The notes under the pieces were generated by a model that was given only the letters and a program-made list of their open reading frames with translations, made no database searches and was not told the DNA's origin. Made by a program: the position numbers and the translations under genes. Shown here one piece after another: positions 42,320-53,061 of a stretch of DNA of 64,000 nucleotides. Each line of letters begins with the position of its first letter. Position 1 is the stretch's first letter. The stretch lies in contig OZ023205.1 in NCBI GenBank assembly GCA_963995525.1, positions 60,016,609-60,080,608 on the forward strand, read 5' to 3'. The stretch comes from Escarpia spicata (lineage: Eukaryota > Annelida > Polychaeta > Sabellida > Siboglinidae).

Positions 42320-42860
42320 AGGGAGATCTCCACAGGATCGGCATGGCAGCAGAAACCTTCTACAAGCTCACCAACATTTGGAGATCCGCTACATCGCACA
42401 CCTAAACAAAGCTGGAAATATAGAGATCCATCGTCCACTCTGTACTACTACTACATACGTCAGAAACAAGAAGAACCAATAAGAAGGCAGAGAGTCGACA
42501 CAGAGGTTTTGAAGGACGGTGCCTCAGACGAATCCTGAGAATACGTTGGGAGCAGCATGTGACAAACAAGAGCATCTTGGAATGCACCATAGTCAACGAC
42601 ATCGTTGATGAAGTGAAACGAAGGAGGTGGAGATGGCTTGGCCATGTTCTTTACATGGACAGAAACAGCCTACAATATGCAGTTTAAAAATGGACACTAC
42701 CTGGACAACGGAAAAGAGGCAGACGACTGGGCACCTGGAGAAGAACCATAGGAGAAGAAAGTAAGCTGGCCGGAAAGACCTGGCTCGAACTCAGCTGGCT
42801 CGCCTAAGACCGCTCTTGCTGGAGGAAATACGTCGACGCCTTATGCTACGGTGAGAGCGA
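42320..42860 (+). mobile_element. C-terminal remnant of a second non-LTR retrotransposon ORF2
   Basis: Plus-strand frames give CLRRILRIRWEQHVTNKSIL, then RRRWRWLGHVLYMDRNS, GQRKRGRRLGTWRRTIGEE and KTWLELSWLAQDR. This is the stereotyped tail found after the reverse transcriptase domain in a widespread invertebrate LINE group (RTE- or L1-like; clade not resolved). An in-frame stop splits it (near 42686). A different family from its neighbour at 41890. Confidence 0.75.
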
Positions 42861-42870
42861 ACAGGATAGT

Positions 42871-43215
42871 TAATAATAATAATAATATTTAACAATAATA
42901 TTTAATAATAATATTTATAGAGCGCAATATCCATAATATGCTCAGAGCGCTGTACAATAAAATTCAATCAAGCGATTCAATGTATACTGTCCTCAAATGA
43001 AGTGTTATAAATGTCAGCAATATTGAGCATTGAACGTGTGCGTCTTTAGTGTCTTTCTGAATGCCGACAGAGTTCTGCTGCACTTGATACCAATGGGCAG
43101 TGCATTCCATAGTCCAATCACACGAAAGGACCTGTCCCCGAAACTGACCACGTTCGTTCGTGGAACTTCAAGCAAAAGTTGTTCATATGAACATGTGCGT
43201 CCTGGACAGTGCCTG
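42871..43215 (-). mobile_element. 3' end of another CR1/L2-like LINE
   Basis: On the minus strand, remnants of the protein C-terminus (a PIG...LSAFRKTLKTHTFN-like segment around 43110-43035) lead into a GCGC-rich box (GAGCGCAATATCC on the plus strand, 42917 on) and a tail of ATT repeats (42872-42910). This protein-end, GCGC-box, (ATT)n order is the same as at the 3' end of the LINE at 8697. Confidence 0.6.
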
Positions 43216-44043
43216 GTGCCAGGTTAACAGGTTGGCAAAATACAAAATACGGGCGCCAGCCCGTTCAGATATCTTAAGGTAGGTAAGGTAATGCTGCATA
43301 CTCACGGAAACAGATATTTAAATAATGAGTTAAGTAAGGACTGGGTGTCTGTCTTACCATTATAGTTCAAGACTTACACGCACACCTTTTGTGTGAAAGC
43401 CTACACACTCCAACACGCATGCATGCACACACACGCGCTAGCTATACATGTATGTATAGGAAAGGGTCACTATTGATTTCTGTGCTAACGGCAATGCTGA
43501 CTTTTGTCAATATGAGACACAGCGTCACTTTTGGATTATTTAGGAATTACAGTAATTATTATGTAATTAAGCTGGTGCGGGAAATTATATAATTTTGTGT
43601 TTTTTTCCTCCCCAAGATATTCAACATACGGCATGATGCGTACGTCCAAAGCGGGAAATTTTTGGGCGATTCAAACTGACTATTCCAACGAAGTACCTAG
43701 GCACTGGACGTTCGTATGCAACTCGTGGGTATGCGAATATATTTTTGACGGATCCGTCTGATAATTGATAATTGATTTCCTAGTAGGGTAAACTGTGACA
43801 TCGCGGCCCCTTTGGGTAAGACGCCCCCTCCCCATCACGTACGCAACGTAAAAAATATGAATGTCCCAAGTCGTGTGCAGCGGCCCATGTGTCCACCCAC
43901 CCAGAGTGTCTCTCGTATGTTGTGTGTCCTTAGTGTCGCTGACCGTCTTCGTGTTGACGCTGACCGGAAGTCGACTGGCCGGGAGGTGGTCAAGGTGAGG
44001 TAGTGTACAGCAGGAGCTGAGGTTGGACCGAGAGAGCACGGGC

Positions 44044-44345
44044 AACACGCTGCAAGTCGTCATCAACACATCGTACATTGTCACCAACACGCTGCAAGTC
44101 GTCATCAACACGTCGTACATTGTCACCAACACTCTGCAAGTCGTCGTCAACACGTCATATATTGTCCCCAACACGCTGCAAGTCGTCATCAACACGACGT
44201 GCATTGTCACCAGCACGCTGCAAGTCGTCATCAACACGTCGTACATTGTTACCAACACGCTGCAAGTCGTCATTAACACGTCATACGTTGTCACCAACAC
44301 GCTGAAAGTCGTCACCAACACGTCATACATTGTCACCAACACGCT

Positions 44346-44391
<46 letters not shown>

Positions 44392-44395
44392 CAGC
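44044..44395. repeat. 42-bp minisatellite followed by a CAG tract
   Basis: Seven full 42-bp units (AACACGCTGCAAGTCGTCAT and 22 further bases) end in the same AACACGCTG that opens a run of about 13 CAG and 4 CAA/CAG triplets (44344-44395). The frame stays open on the plus strand (14-residue repeats then poly-Gln) and on the minus strand (poly-Cys). Differences between units are mostly amino-acid changing, so I treat it as non-coding. Confidence 0.88.
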
Positions 44396-44656
44396 ATTTG
44401 TGCAACCAGAGCAATAGCAGCAGCTCATTGGAGAGCGATCGAAACGGAAAGAGGTCAGATGGTGAGTAGTTGGGCAGGTGAGATTGTGACGTAGTGAGAG
44501 GCTGAAATGGTGAGAGGATGAGATGATGGGAGGATTAGATAATGGGGTGAGATGAACAGAGGGTGAGAAGATGAGATTGAGAAAGGACGAGATGGTAAGC
44601 GGGCAGGAGGGAGGCAGCAGCGGAATCGATTCCGGTCGTGACGTCCTCACACCTAC

Positions 44657-44925
44657 CTGGAGCGCCGGTCGAGTTTGCTCACTTTGGCGGGAACGCCGCT
44701 GTGGTTGAAGTTGTCCACCTTGGTCGGGATGCGCGACGCCGGTGCCCCCCTCTGGTGAGTGTTGACGGGCGAATTGGGGACGGGCGGCAGGTCGCCGTCA
44801 GAAGCATTGCAGAGTGGCGCCGATATGGCGCGCAGTGCCACGGCAGCCTCGAGAGTATCCGATATATCCAGGTTGTCCGGGATGTTGATGCTCGCGAGCA
44901 TATCCGCGTCGATGCTGGCTAGCAT
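44657..44925 (-). CDS. possible first coding exon of an unrecognised protein
   Basis: On the minus strand an open frame starts MLASIDADMLASINIPDNLD, runs through a Pro/Ala/Ser-rich segment (SDGDLPPVPNSP) and ends VSKLDRRS at a good donor, CCAG|GTAGGT (junction 44657/44656). An in-frame ATG also exists at 44997. The composition is protein-like rather than repeat-like and the stretch is CpG-rich. Upstream on the same strand, at 45047-45036, is a sequence one base off the NRF1 consensus. I found no partner exon downstream; LINE debris and a 42-bp minisatellite follow. The family is not recognised. Other frames are also open here because of the GC content, so this may be chance. Confidence 0.35.
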
Positions 44926-45789
44926 AACGCCACGTCGCCGGGAACGTCCGGGCGTCACTGCAACGTGTCGACACCTGGTGGGTAAACACCTGTCCAAAGC
45001 TATGGGATAGTTTCCCGCATAATCCTAGGTGTGAATGAGCATGCGCAAAGGAAGCAAAAAAACACACGTAGGTTCGGCTTGTACGGATTACACAGTAACA
45101 TCGTGGATAATGTTATCGATTTCACGTAGATCGTTTGCTTACTATTTAAAGCAGCATTTTTGCACTACACAGTACAACAGGTGGAACCTAATATGAAGCG
45201 AACACAAGCCTCATCAGCTTCGTTAGGCCCCACTCACGTCGGTGCATAATATATATATATAATTATTATGATTAACCCCTATCACACTTATGCGGATACC
45301 AATACTAGGCATGCAGCATGTGAACAAAGGCGAAATGATGGAACAGGCAAGCCCTACTGCTGACTCCATGATATTAGACAGCATGTTATGTCTGTTCAGT
45401 TGATAGTACTCGAATAACGGAGCCATTTTCAAGTCTGGCTACTTGATGGGTTTTTCTATTCGACACGCATGCCCAAATAGGACCAATACGGTTACCTGTG
45501 AACGCCAAATACTACATATTATACAGGTCATATACGTATTAGCGGATATAATCAACTATACGTTAATAGGTCAAACATTCAACGAGCTGGTAAAATTCGT
45601 GAAATAGTTCACAGAGCAAGGACGGGTTCAGGCGTAACATTTGCCCAGTTTCCCACGTTAGCACGATCGTTTCAAAGGTCGGTTGTAACACACGCATATC
45701 TGTACCATGTACCGCGTGTCCATAAGTCCACCTCAAACATTGGCACAACCTGTCGCTGATGTACAACTCCTACTTCGTGTGCGCCAATG

Positions 45790-47150
45790 TCTTCTTCTTT
45801 TTCGTCGTTCACTTAGACGGGAACGCCTGTCGCCCTCACGAATGATGCCGTCGTCCCCAAAGCCTCGATATCACCATGTAGTTTTTCATTTAGGGGGTGT
45901 CATCTGGCCACGCTTGCCGCTTGTGGTCATTCTGTATTGGGCAGTGCTGAAGTAGATGCTCACTGGTCATCGGGGCAGTTTCGCAGCAGCATATCTCGGA
46001 CTGGCCAATCTTCATTTTGTTATATAGATGTGCTTTCATTCTGTTGTGTCCTGTTCGGAGTCTGAACAGAATGACCAGAATGACCTGGTCAGCTCTGCTG
46101 AGATGGTAGTAGCTGCCACTCTTGTTGAGCTTGGGGTGCTGTCGGCGCCATTTTCTGTCTGTCAGGGTTCTAATGACGGTCTTTTTATCACTGTGTGATA
46201 CACCTTTGTTGTTTTGATCCAGTCCCCCCTTCTTTTGCAAGCCTGTCAGCTGTTTCGTTTCCCCTGATTCCGCAGTGTGCAGGAGTCCACTGTAGTGTTA
46301 CTTTTGCCTGTGCACTCAGTTCTGATATTACTAGTCAGTCCATTTAATTCCTTCTTTCGGGGTTCTGAAGGGGATGTAGTACTGATAGGGCATTTGTAAA
46401 GATGACAGCGTTTTCATGTTTTTCCCAGGTTGTTCTGCAGTTGTACTGCGGCTGTCTTCGAGGCTTCCGCTTCAGCTTTGAAGTTGGTGGAGTATTTGCC
46501 GGTTGCAAGTGTGTCGTGCTTCTTCTTCTCTGTATTTGATGTACACTCCTCCACCTCCATCTCGGATTGCTTCGGTGGCGGACCCATCGGTGTAGACATG
46601 CGTCCGTTGCTCACGAGGGTGCCTAGAATGTATGAACTCCATGGATTTGCCTTTCCTCTCCTTACCAGACTGTGTTCCCTTTTTCTGGATTCCTGTGATG
46701 TAGTCTTTGATGAGAGGGAAATGTCTCCTCTTCCATAATGGAACAGATGCAGTTGACAGTATGGGTTCTGGCATGTGATCCAACCAGTTCTGGGTCTTTT
46801 CTCTCAAGCATCCTGCTCTGGTGTATGAAGCAGGTCGTTTAGTATTTTGAACTTGGTTGCTTGTGTCAGCACCTTGGTGTTTCTTCTGTCTTCTATAGTT
46901 TGTAGTCCAGTGACAGTTTCCAGTTCCATAATAGGTGTGGTTCACATGGCTCCTGTCATAATTCGCATGGCTTGATTCTGAATTCTGGCAATCTTGTCAG
47001 TGTTTGATTTGGCAGCTGTAGAACTTGCTGTCATGCCATATTCCAAGATTGTACGGACTCTTCCCATATAGAATTTCTTCAGTGCACTTTGGTCTGCGCC
47101 CCAATTTGTGCCAGAAAGTTTGAGGGATAGCCGTATTTTTGCCATTGCTT
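45790..47150 (-). mobile_element. 5'-truncated non-LTR retrotransposon with RNase H domain (I/Nimb-like)
   Basis: Minus-strand frames in order: reverse-transcriptase thumb (ADQSALKKFYMGRVRTILEY, near 47080), linker LREKTQNWLDHMPEPILST, RNase H start VYTDGSATEAIRDGGGGVYI with the first catalytic Asp near 46588, and the C-terminal RTGHNRMKAHLYNKMKIG followed by a CxC...HLLQHCP cluster (near 46050-45925). Several frameshifts separate the blocks, so it is inactive. The catalytic reverse-transcriptase core is missing at the 5' end, the usual product of incomplete target-primed reverse transcription. Confidence 0.85.
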
Positions 47151-48719
47151 AACAATTGTACAACTGATTGTTCCAGGTCAATCTACGGTCAAGTGAGCCA
47201 ACGTGTCCGATGCATATGTATGCAAACTGCTGACGCCAGCATCCATCCAATATGTTCTCGCATGTGCTGTAACACTATGCTTACATTTGTCACGTTATGG
47301 TAATCCAAGGCTTGGATCACTAAGTATTTGTGGCAAAGAAAATGATCTGAACACTTTGAGCATAATTATGTTCCAGCGTACGGTCGAAACCTCTGTCGCC
47401 CCTGGCTACTGGTAACGTTTACTCGTGTTTTATTTACCTTATTTGCAAACTAATACTATGAGTTATTTAAACGAATGCGGCCAGTGTAGCCACGAGTAGC
47501 CTACGTGTAGTAAAGTGAATACTAACGATCGAAACACCACCATTATACGAACCTTTCTCCCGGACACCACGAGCTTTGTTGCACCCGTTGTCTTGGGAAC
47601 TGAATATTCTTCGTCATTCGACTTACCCATTCCAAATATCCCAACAATGTGACTTACTAAAATTAAAATTAAACATAATTTTGCCGCATATTAATAAGGT
47701 CCAAGCTTGTACTTTCAAAACGGATATATGCCAAGCTAATTGCAAAAGGCTGGACCGACGCGTCGGTGACGTCATTTGGTATTGTTTATCCGGTCAAGCG
47801 TGTTGGGTCTGCAATATTTCCCCAAAAAGCTCATGTCATCCACTTGGACACGTATATGCAACAATGTTTGACAGTTTGTGAAATGAAAATATGATATGTG
47901 CACCATTTCCATCAATAGTTTAAATAAATCATCCATTCCATACTCGCAAGCTAGGGCCTACCGATTATACCAATGTACCACTGGGCCTGGCATACCGATC
48001 TTTCAAAAACGCGAAACTATCCATCGAGACGTTATCCAATTAAATTACGACCTATCAAATTTAAGAATACATACCGACACGTAGCTTTAATATTGCCTGT
48101 CAATGGCCGTCATCGCTGCCCGGGCGTATAATTAAAGGTATTTCCGTTAATTGCTTTCTGAAGTTGAGCTAGTTCCCGTGGTCAGTGCACGAGGTCAAGT
48201 AGGACGAATTATTCACCTCACACACGTACATTGCGTGGGATAAATACCAGGGGTAAGCCTAGTATAGTGTAACTGTCATCCCTTGTTCTACTCCTGTGTG
48301 TGTTTGCGATGTGGCGTGCACAGGTTCGCTCGTGCGGTCACCCACAGTGTCGACACTGCAGTTTAGCCTGCAGTAGCTCGCTGCACGTGATAGGTTTTGG
48401 CAGTTGCTCATCGCCCACCCGTACCAAGTGGTCGATCAAAGTAAGTTGCCGCTACAAAACGCATCGTCTAGGTGCTGGCCTCGCCTCGTCTCGCATCAGT
48501 ACCTGCCAGGCCGTTGCAGAACGTCGTTGTTAGTCACGCAGTCAGACATTACCCAGGGAAGAGTTACAAATGAAGCAGGTGAACCAGTGATAGTCTCCCG
48601 ATGGATCGTTTGTACGACGTGTGTTTCGGAGCTGTAGGTCAGAAGACATGACAACACGGCAGTAGAGTCTAATCCACACACCCACACACCCACACTGTAT
48701 ATATATTCAGCGTATCTGC

Positions 48720-49300
48720 TACATGAGACGTCGTAAGCCCTGGAAGGTGTTTGAGAGGGCGGTAATGTCATCAACAAAGTCCAGATCCGACAGACACACC
48801 CCTTCAAATTACGCAATATCTTCACTGCCTCTGGTTGTCTGATGCAGGACCCGATCGATGGCCACGGTTGAGAAGGGGAGGCAATATGCAACCCTGTCTG
48901 ACACCACGCACGACATGGAACTAGTGGCTGTAGCCATCTTCTGATCTTACCCTACATCTCTAAGTTTCATGTATCTTCTAGATTGCTGTCACCATATTTC
49001 CCTGGATGCCGCCCGAAATTAAGAGTTTCTACATAGAATTCCACGTGGATGCTGCTGAATATTTGTGTGAAGTCTGTTAAATTGATTGCGAGTACCTTTG
49101 CGTCCAGTGGAGGCTATCTGCTCAGCACATGAGCATTTTGGCCAGAATCCTGCTTGTTCTTCACGCAGTTCGCCATCTATCACATCTCGGCTCAGGATCA
49201 CCTGGCTGTTTTGCACGGGTATTACAATATGTTTGACTAACACATCTGTTGTAAGAACTGATGAAATGCGAATTAAATAGTGTCACAATGTTCGCAAAAC
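48720..49300 (-). mobile_element. decayed RTE-type reverse transcriptase fragment
   Basis: Minus-strand blocks: LREEQAGFWPKCSCAEQI (near 49180), a frame-shifted VRQGC-like box (near 48880) and SDLDFVDDITALSNTFQGLR (near 48790-48730), the catalytic FVDD region. The order and wording are those of RTE-like or related LINEs. It is possibly from the same family as the tail at 42320. Confidence 0.7.
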
Positions 49301-49309
49301 AGTCGTTCG

Positions 49310-52100
49310 TTTAACCAATGGAAATACCTGCACATCCATTTAATAAAGGTAAGCCCTCATCCGTCGACGTTGAAGCCGCGCTAGCAGGGGGCACCTGATG
49401 TCGTCACGAACGTGCGTGCACGCCGGCTGACTACAGAACAGCTACCGACACTGTGAGCGAGTGACGGACACACTGAACTAGCCTACTCGTGCTTCCAGCA
49501 AAATCACAAGACCCACAACAACGGACCATGTGATACAAACACAACACGCACATTTGAAGAGTTTTTTAATTGTGTTTTAAGTCCACCAACAAACGTCACA
49601 GCCGGTTTCCACGAGTTATGAATTTCGCTTTTTCACCCTCGATAAACCTGGACGTCTCCGTTGACAGTGCAAAATCGGTGTCGCACGAATGTCACACTTC
49701 ATTGTCACTGGTTGGAAGTAACATAAATCATACAACGTAACGCAATATTGATGCCTCTTTGGAATGACGATACTTCTGTCTACTAGACTACTTGTATAAG
49801 AAGCACCGAAAGAAATAACATGCATAAATCTATTATGCGCAAACAAATATTATAAGTTACAACAAGCAGTTTTGCAAAAAGCGCTTTTCTATCTATACAA
49901 AGGTTTGTATTCGTATTACAACTTTATAAGACATCATTATCACATCTTCCAGCTAACCTCAGCTTCACTGCTGGCGGATCTGTGCTATTTTTGCTGTTGC
50001 CTATAGCAACAGTTTGCCATTTAATATATAACATTACTGGCAAACGTTGTGACAGTGTCAACAAAGAGGCTGCGATACTTCATCTGTGTAGTGTCAAAAG
50101 CTGATTAAAGACACACGAACAGCGAAATGGGTTTTCTTTACGGATGGTCGCATAAGTTTGCAATTCCAAAATACTTATAGAATTGCGAGAGGGGTCGACA
50201 CCAGGTATCGTGGGAACAGGAATGGCTACAGTGGTGCCACCTTGACAGTGAAACATGTTAATGCAATCCGATGCCAATAGCCATTTCGGATAGTAACAAT
50301 CGCAAGTCCCGCACCACCTGCTGGTGGTAGGTTTTGTTGACCAATACTAAACGCATAACTTTTTGAACTTAGCACACTCATGAATCCATCCCATAACCTG
50401 CCGACTGTGAACACCTTGAAATGTCAGCAAATGTACTGTAGCTGGTAAGCTACTTCTACCACAGAGAAGCAAATAATACGATGTAATAAACATAAAGTAT
50501 CCAAACTAAAAAGGCTGCAAAATGAAGTCCGACATGTTACACGGTGTAATTAAAATGAGAATGACAGTTGGGGGATTTCAAATAATGGATTGTTGCAATT
50601 TTGGCACAAATGTGTTGTCATATAAGAAAAAAAAAACACGATGAAGTAAACCCTGGCACAGGCATAGTTTGAACTAACGGGAAAGTTGTCCATAAAAAGA
50701 GGTACTCACTGTACATGCCAAACTAGAGCTGATCAAGTTGAAAGCAACTAACACTCACATGGTAATTGAGATACGGAAACAACACAGATTACACCACACA
50801 CATTCTAAACTTCACAATAATAGGTACAGTCAATTTATTCTTAATTTTTACAAACTGGCCTAGTATGTATATATATATGTATATATATATGTATATACAT
50901 ATGTATATATATAATGATTAATGCACCACATGATTCGAACATCTGACATGTCTGTATCATACTATATACACATACAACTGTCGCCATGAAAGTAGCTTAA
51001 TACTTTTCTTTCATTTAAACAAAGTATACCTAACATTCTAGTGATTTAAAATAAAAAAAATTAGATGGTGTTGAATCGGTCCACTGCTGAAGATAGAAGT
51101 ATTCCAACATTAATAGCTACACACATTACGAAACCACGTCCGCCTACTGAACAGTACCCACACTTGCCAGTAGGTGTGTGTGTGTGTGGCAAAATGACTC
51201 CATGTCGCGATTTAATTTACAATTATATATTGAAATTTTTTACATTAGAAACTGCTTCAATTCCGACAATTTGTAACAACGACATCACAATGAATTATGG
51301 CACATTCTGTCATTGACGATGTTGCCTAAAACCGTGACCTAGGGTTATTATGAAAGTAGATTAACTGGATAGCATTGCACTACACCACTACAGACCAATA
51401 TATGTGACACACTGCGACAGTTCAGACCGTAAAGTATACTTTGGCGGTATGGAGTTGAGCATCACGTAAAAATATAACATTTCAGTTTTACAATAACACA
51501 AAGTGGTTAAATTAACCCACCTGAAAAATTCAAGTTTTGAAAAGGTCAACATCAATGTTACATATTTACACTTTAATTTAAAGCATGTCATTCAATCCAA
51601 AACACAAATCAAAAACAATTTTTTCAAGATCGTCATTCCAAATTGCATTATTTAAACTAGTAGTAAATTATTTGTTGTTTCTAGAAATGCCAAAAACACA
51701 AATATAAATGTTCACCCTTGCGAATGTATTTCTGACTTTTCTGGAGTTGGGTGAAATATACCTTATGGTGTGAACCATTGCAACATGTCACAAATACGAG
51801 ACTGGATTAAATAAGTTGACCTTTTCACACAAGTCCATTCCCCCAAACTTACTTCCACCTATCAGCCAATGAACAACATGGGGTTCAGTTCTGTTGGAAT
51901 GCATGTTGGAGTCCAACAACAATATTGTTTGATTTAATTTAAATACTATCTATTTACCAGTGTTATTGAGATACCAAGAACAAGACTGTAAACCGTGTGT
52001 ATTTGTGGAACAAACAGGATATGATATATGTTAAACTATTACGAGAAAAAATTATTTTATTTTAGCAGGAGCGTGGTGGAATGTTTAACCTCCAATTCAA
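49310..52100. other. no recognisable gene
   Basis: AT-rich unique sequence with a GTATATAT-rich patch at 50866-50912. No exon-like frames were found. Confidence 0.5.
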
Positions 52101-52104
52101 ATAG

Positions 52105-52578
52105 ATTCACAGGACCACTATGACATGCATGTCGGGGGCAGACCACTATGGCATGCATGAAGGGGACAGACCACTATGACATGCATGTCGGGGGCAGACC
52201 ACTATGGCATGCATGAAGGGGACAGACCACTATGGCATGCATGAAGGGGACAGACCACTATGACATTCATGCCGGGGGCAGACCACTATGACATGCATGA
52301 AGGGGACAGACCACTACGACATGCATGAAGGGGACAGACCACTATGACATGCATGAAGGGGGCAGACCACTATGACATGCATGACGGTGACAGACCACTA
52401 TAACATGAACGGAGGGGACAGACCACTATAACATGCATGAAGGGGGCAGATCACTGAAATGCATGAAGGGGACAGACCACTGACACGAATGGAGGGGACA
52501 GACCACTACGACATGCATGAAGGGGACAGACCACTATGACATGCATGAAGGGGGCAGACCACTATAACATGCATGAAA
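52105..52578. repeat. 28-bp minisatellite
   Basis: About 16 copies of a unit containing CAGACCACTATGACATGCAT and then GAAGGGGA, with variants CGGGGG and several shortened copies in the middle. It lies just beyond the predicted OTUD5 3' end. Confidence 0.9.
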
Positions 52579-52680
52579 CCACAGTACTGTATATTTCTTA
52601 AGAGGTGAGCTTGACACAGAAGTACCACACCAACGCTTCCCACAGATGTATACGCTAGCCAAGATTTAAGCAAATCAACT

Positions 52681-53061
52681 TTTATTTTTCAGTTTTATAC
52701 TAGACATTTATTATTATTAATATTATGACTTGATCTTTAAAAGACAATTGTGGATGTTATGTTTATTGACAAAATGAAAGTTATCTTGTATGTCTGTTAG
52801 GTATTCTATGGTACACGTCGATTATTTCATTTCACATGGGGCAGGGTTTTTATAAACTATACAGGAACTTATCGGTGACTGAAGCAACACATTTCTGACA
52901 GCATACCATCTCTTGAACCACGACAGAATCTTCAACAGCAATCGTCTCTGCTTCTTCGTAGCCTCTAAATACAGTTAGTCACATGATACATCTGGCTAAG
53001 AAAAATACGTAAAATAAATAGGTTGTGTGCAAGCAGGACGTTGCATGTGATGGGCCGTATA
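52681..53061 (-). other. probable OTUD5 3' untranslated region
   Basis: Non-coding sequence after the OTUD5 stop codon. On the minus strand, AATAAA-type signals occur at 52712-52707 and 52686-52681 (TTTATT on the plus strand), which would give a 3' UTR of about 350-400 bases ending just before the 28-bp minisatellite. No transcript evidence is available. Confidence 0.45.

Noticed and set aside
43680..44414. 244-codon minus-strand frame with poly-Cys and VLVTMYDVLMTTCS repeats
   Set aside because: Read-through of the CAG tract and 42-bp minisatellite; unit differences show no protein-level conservation.
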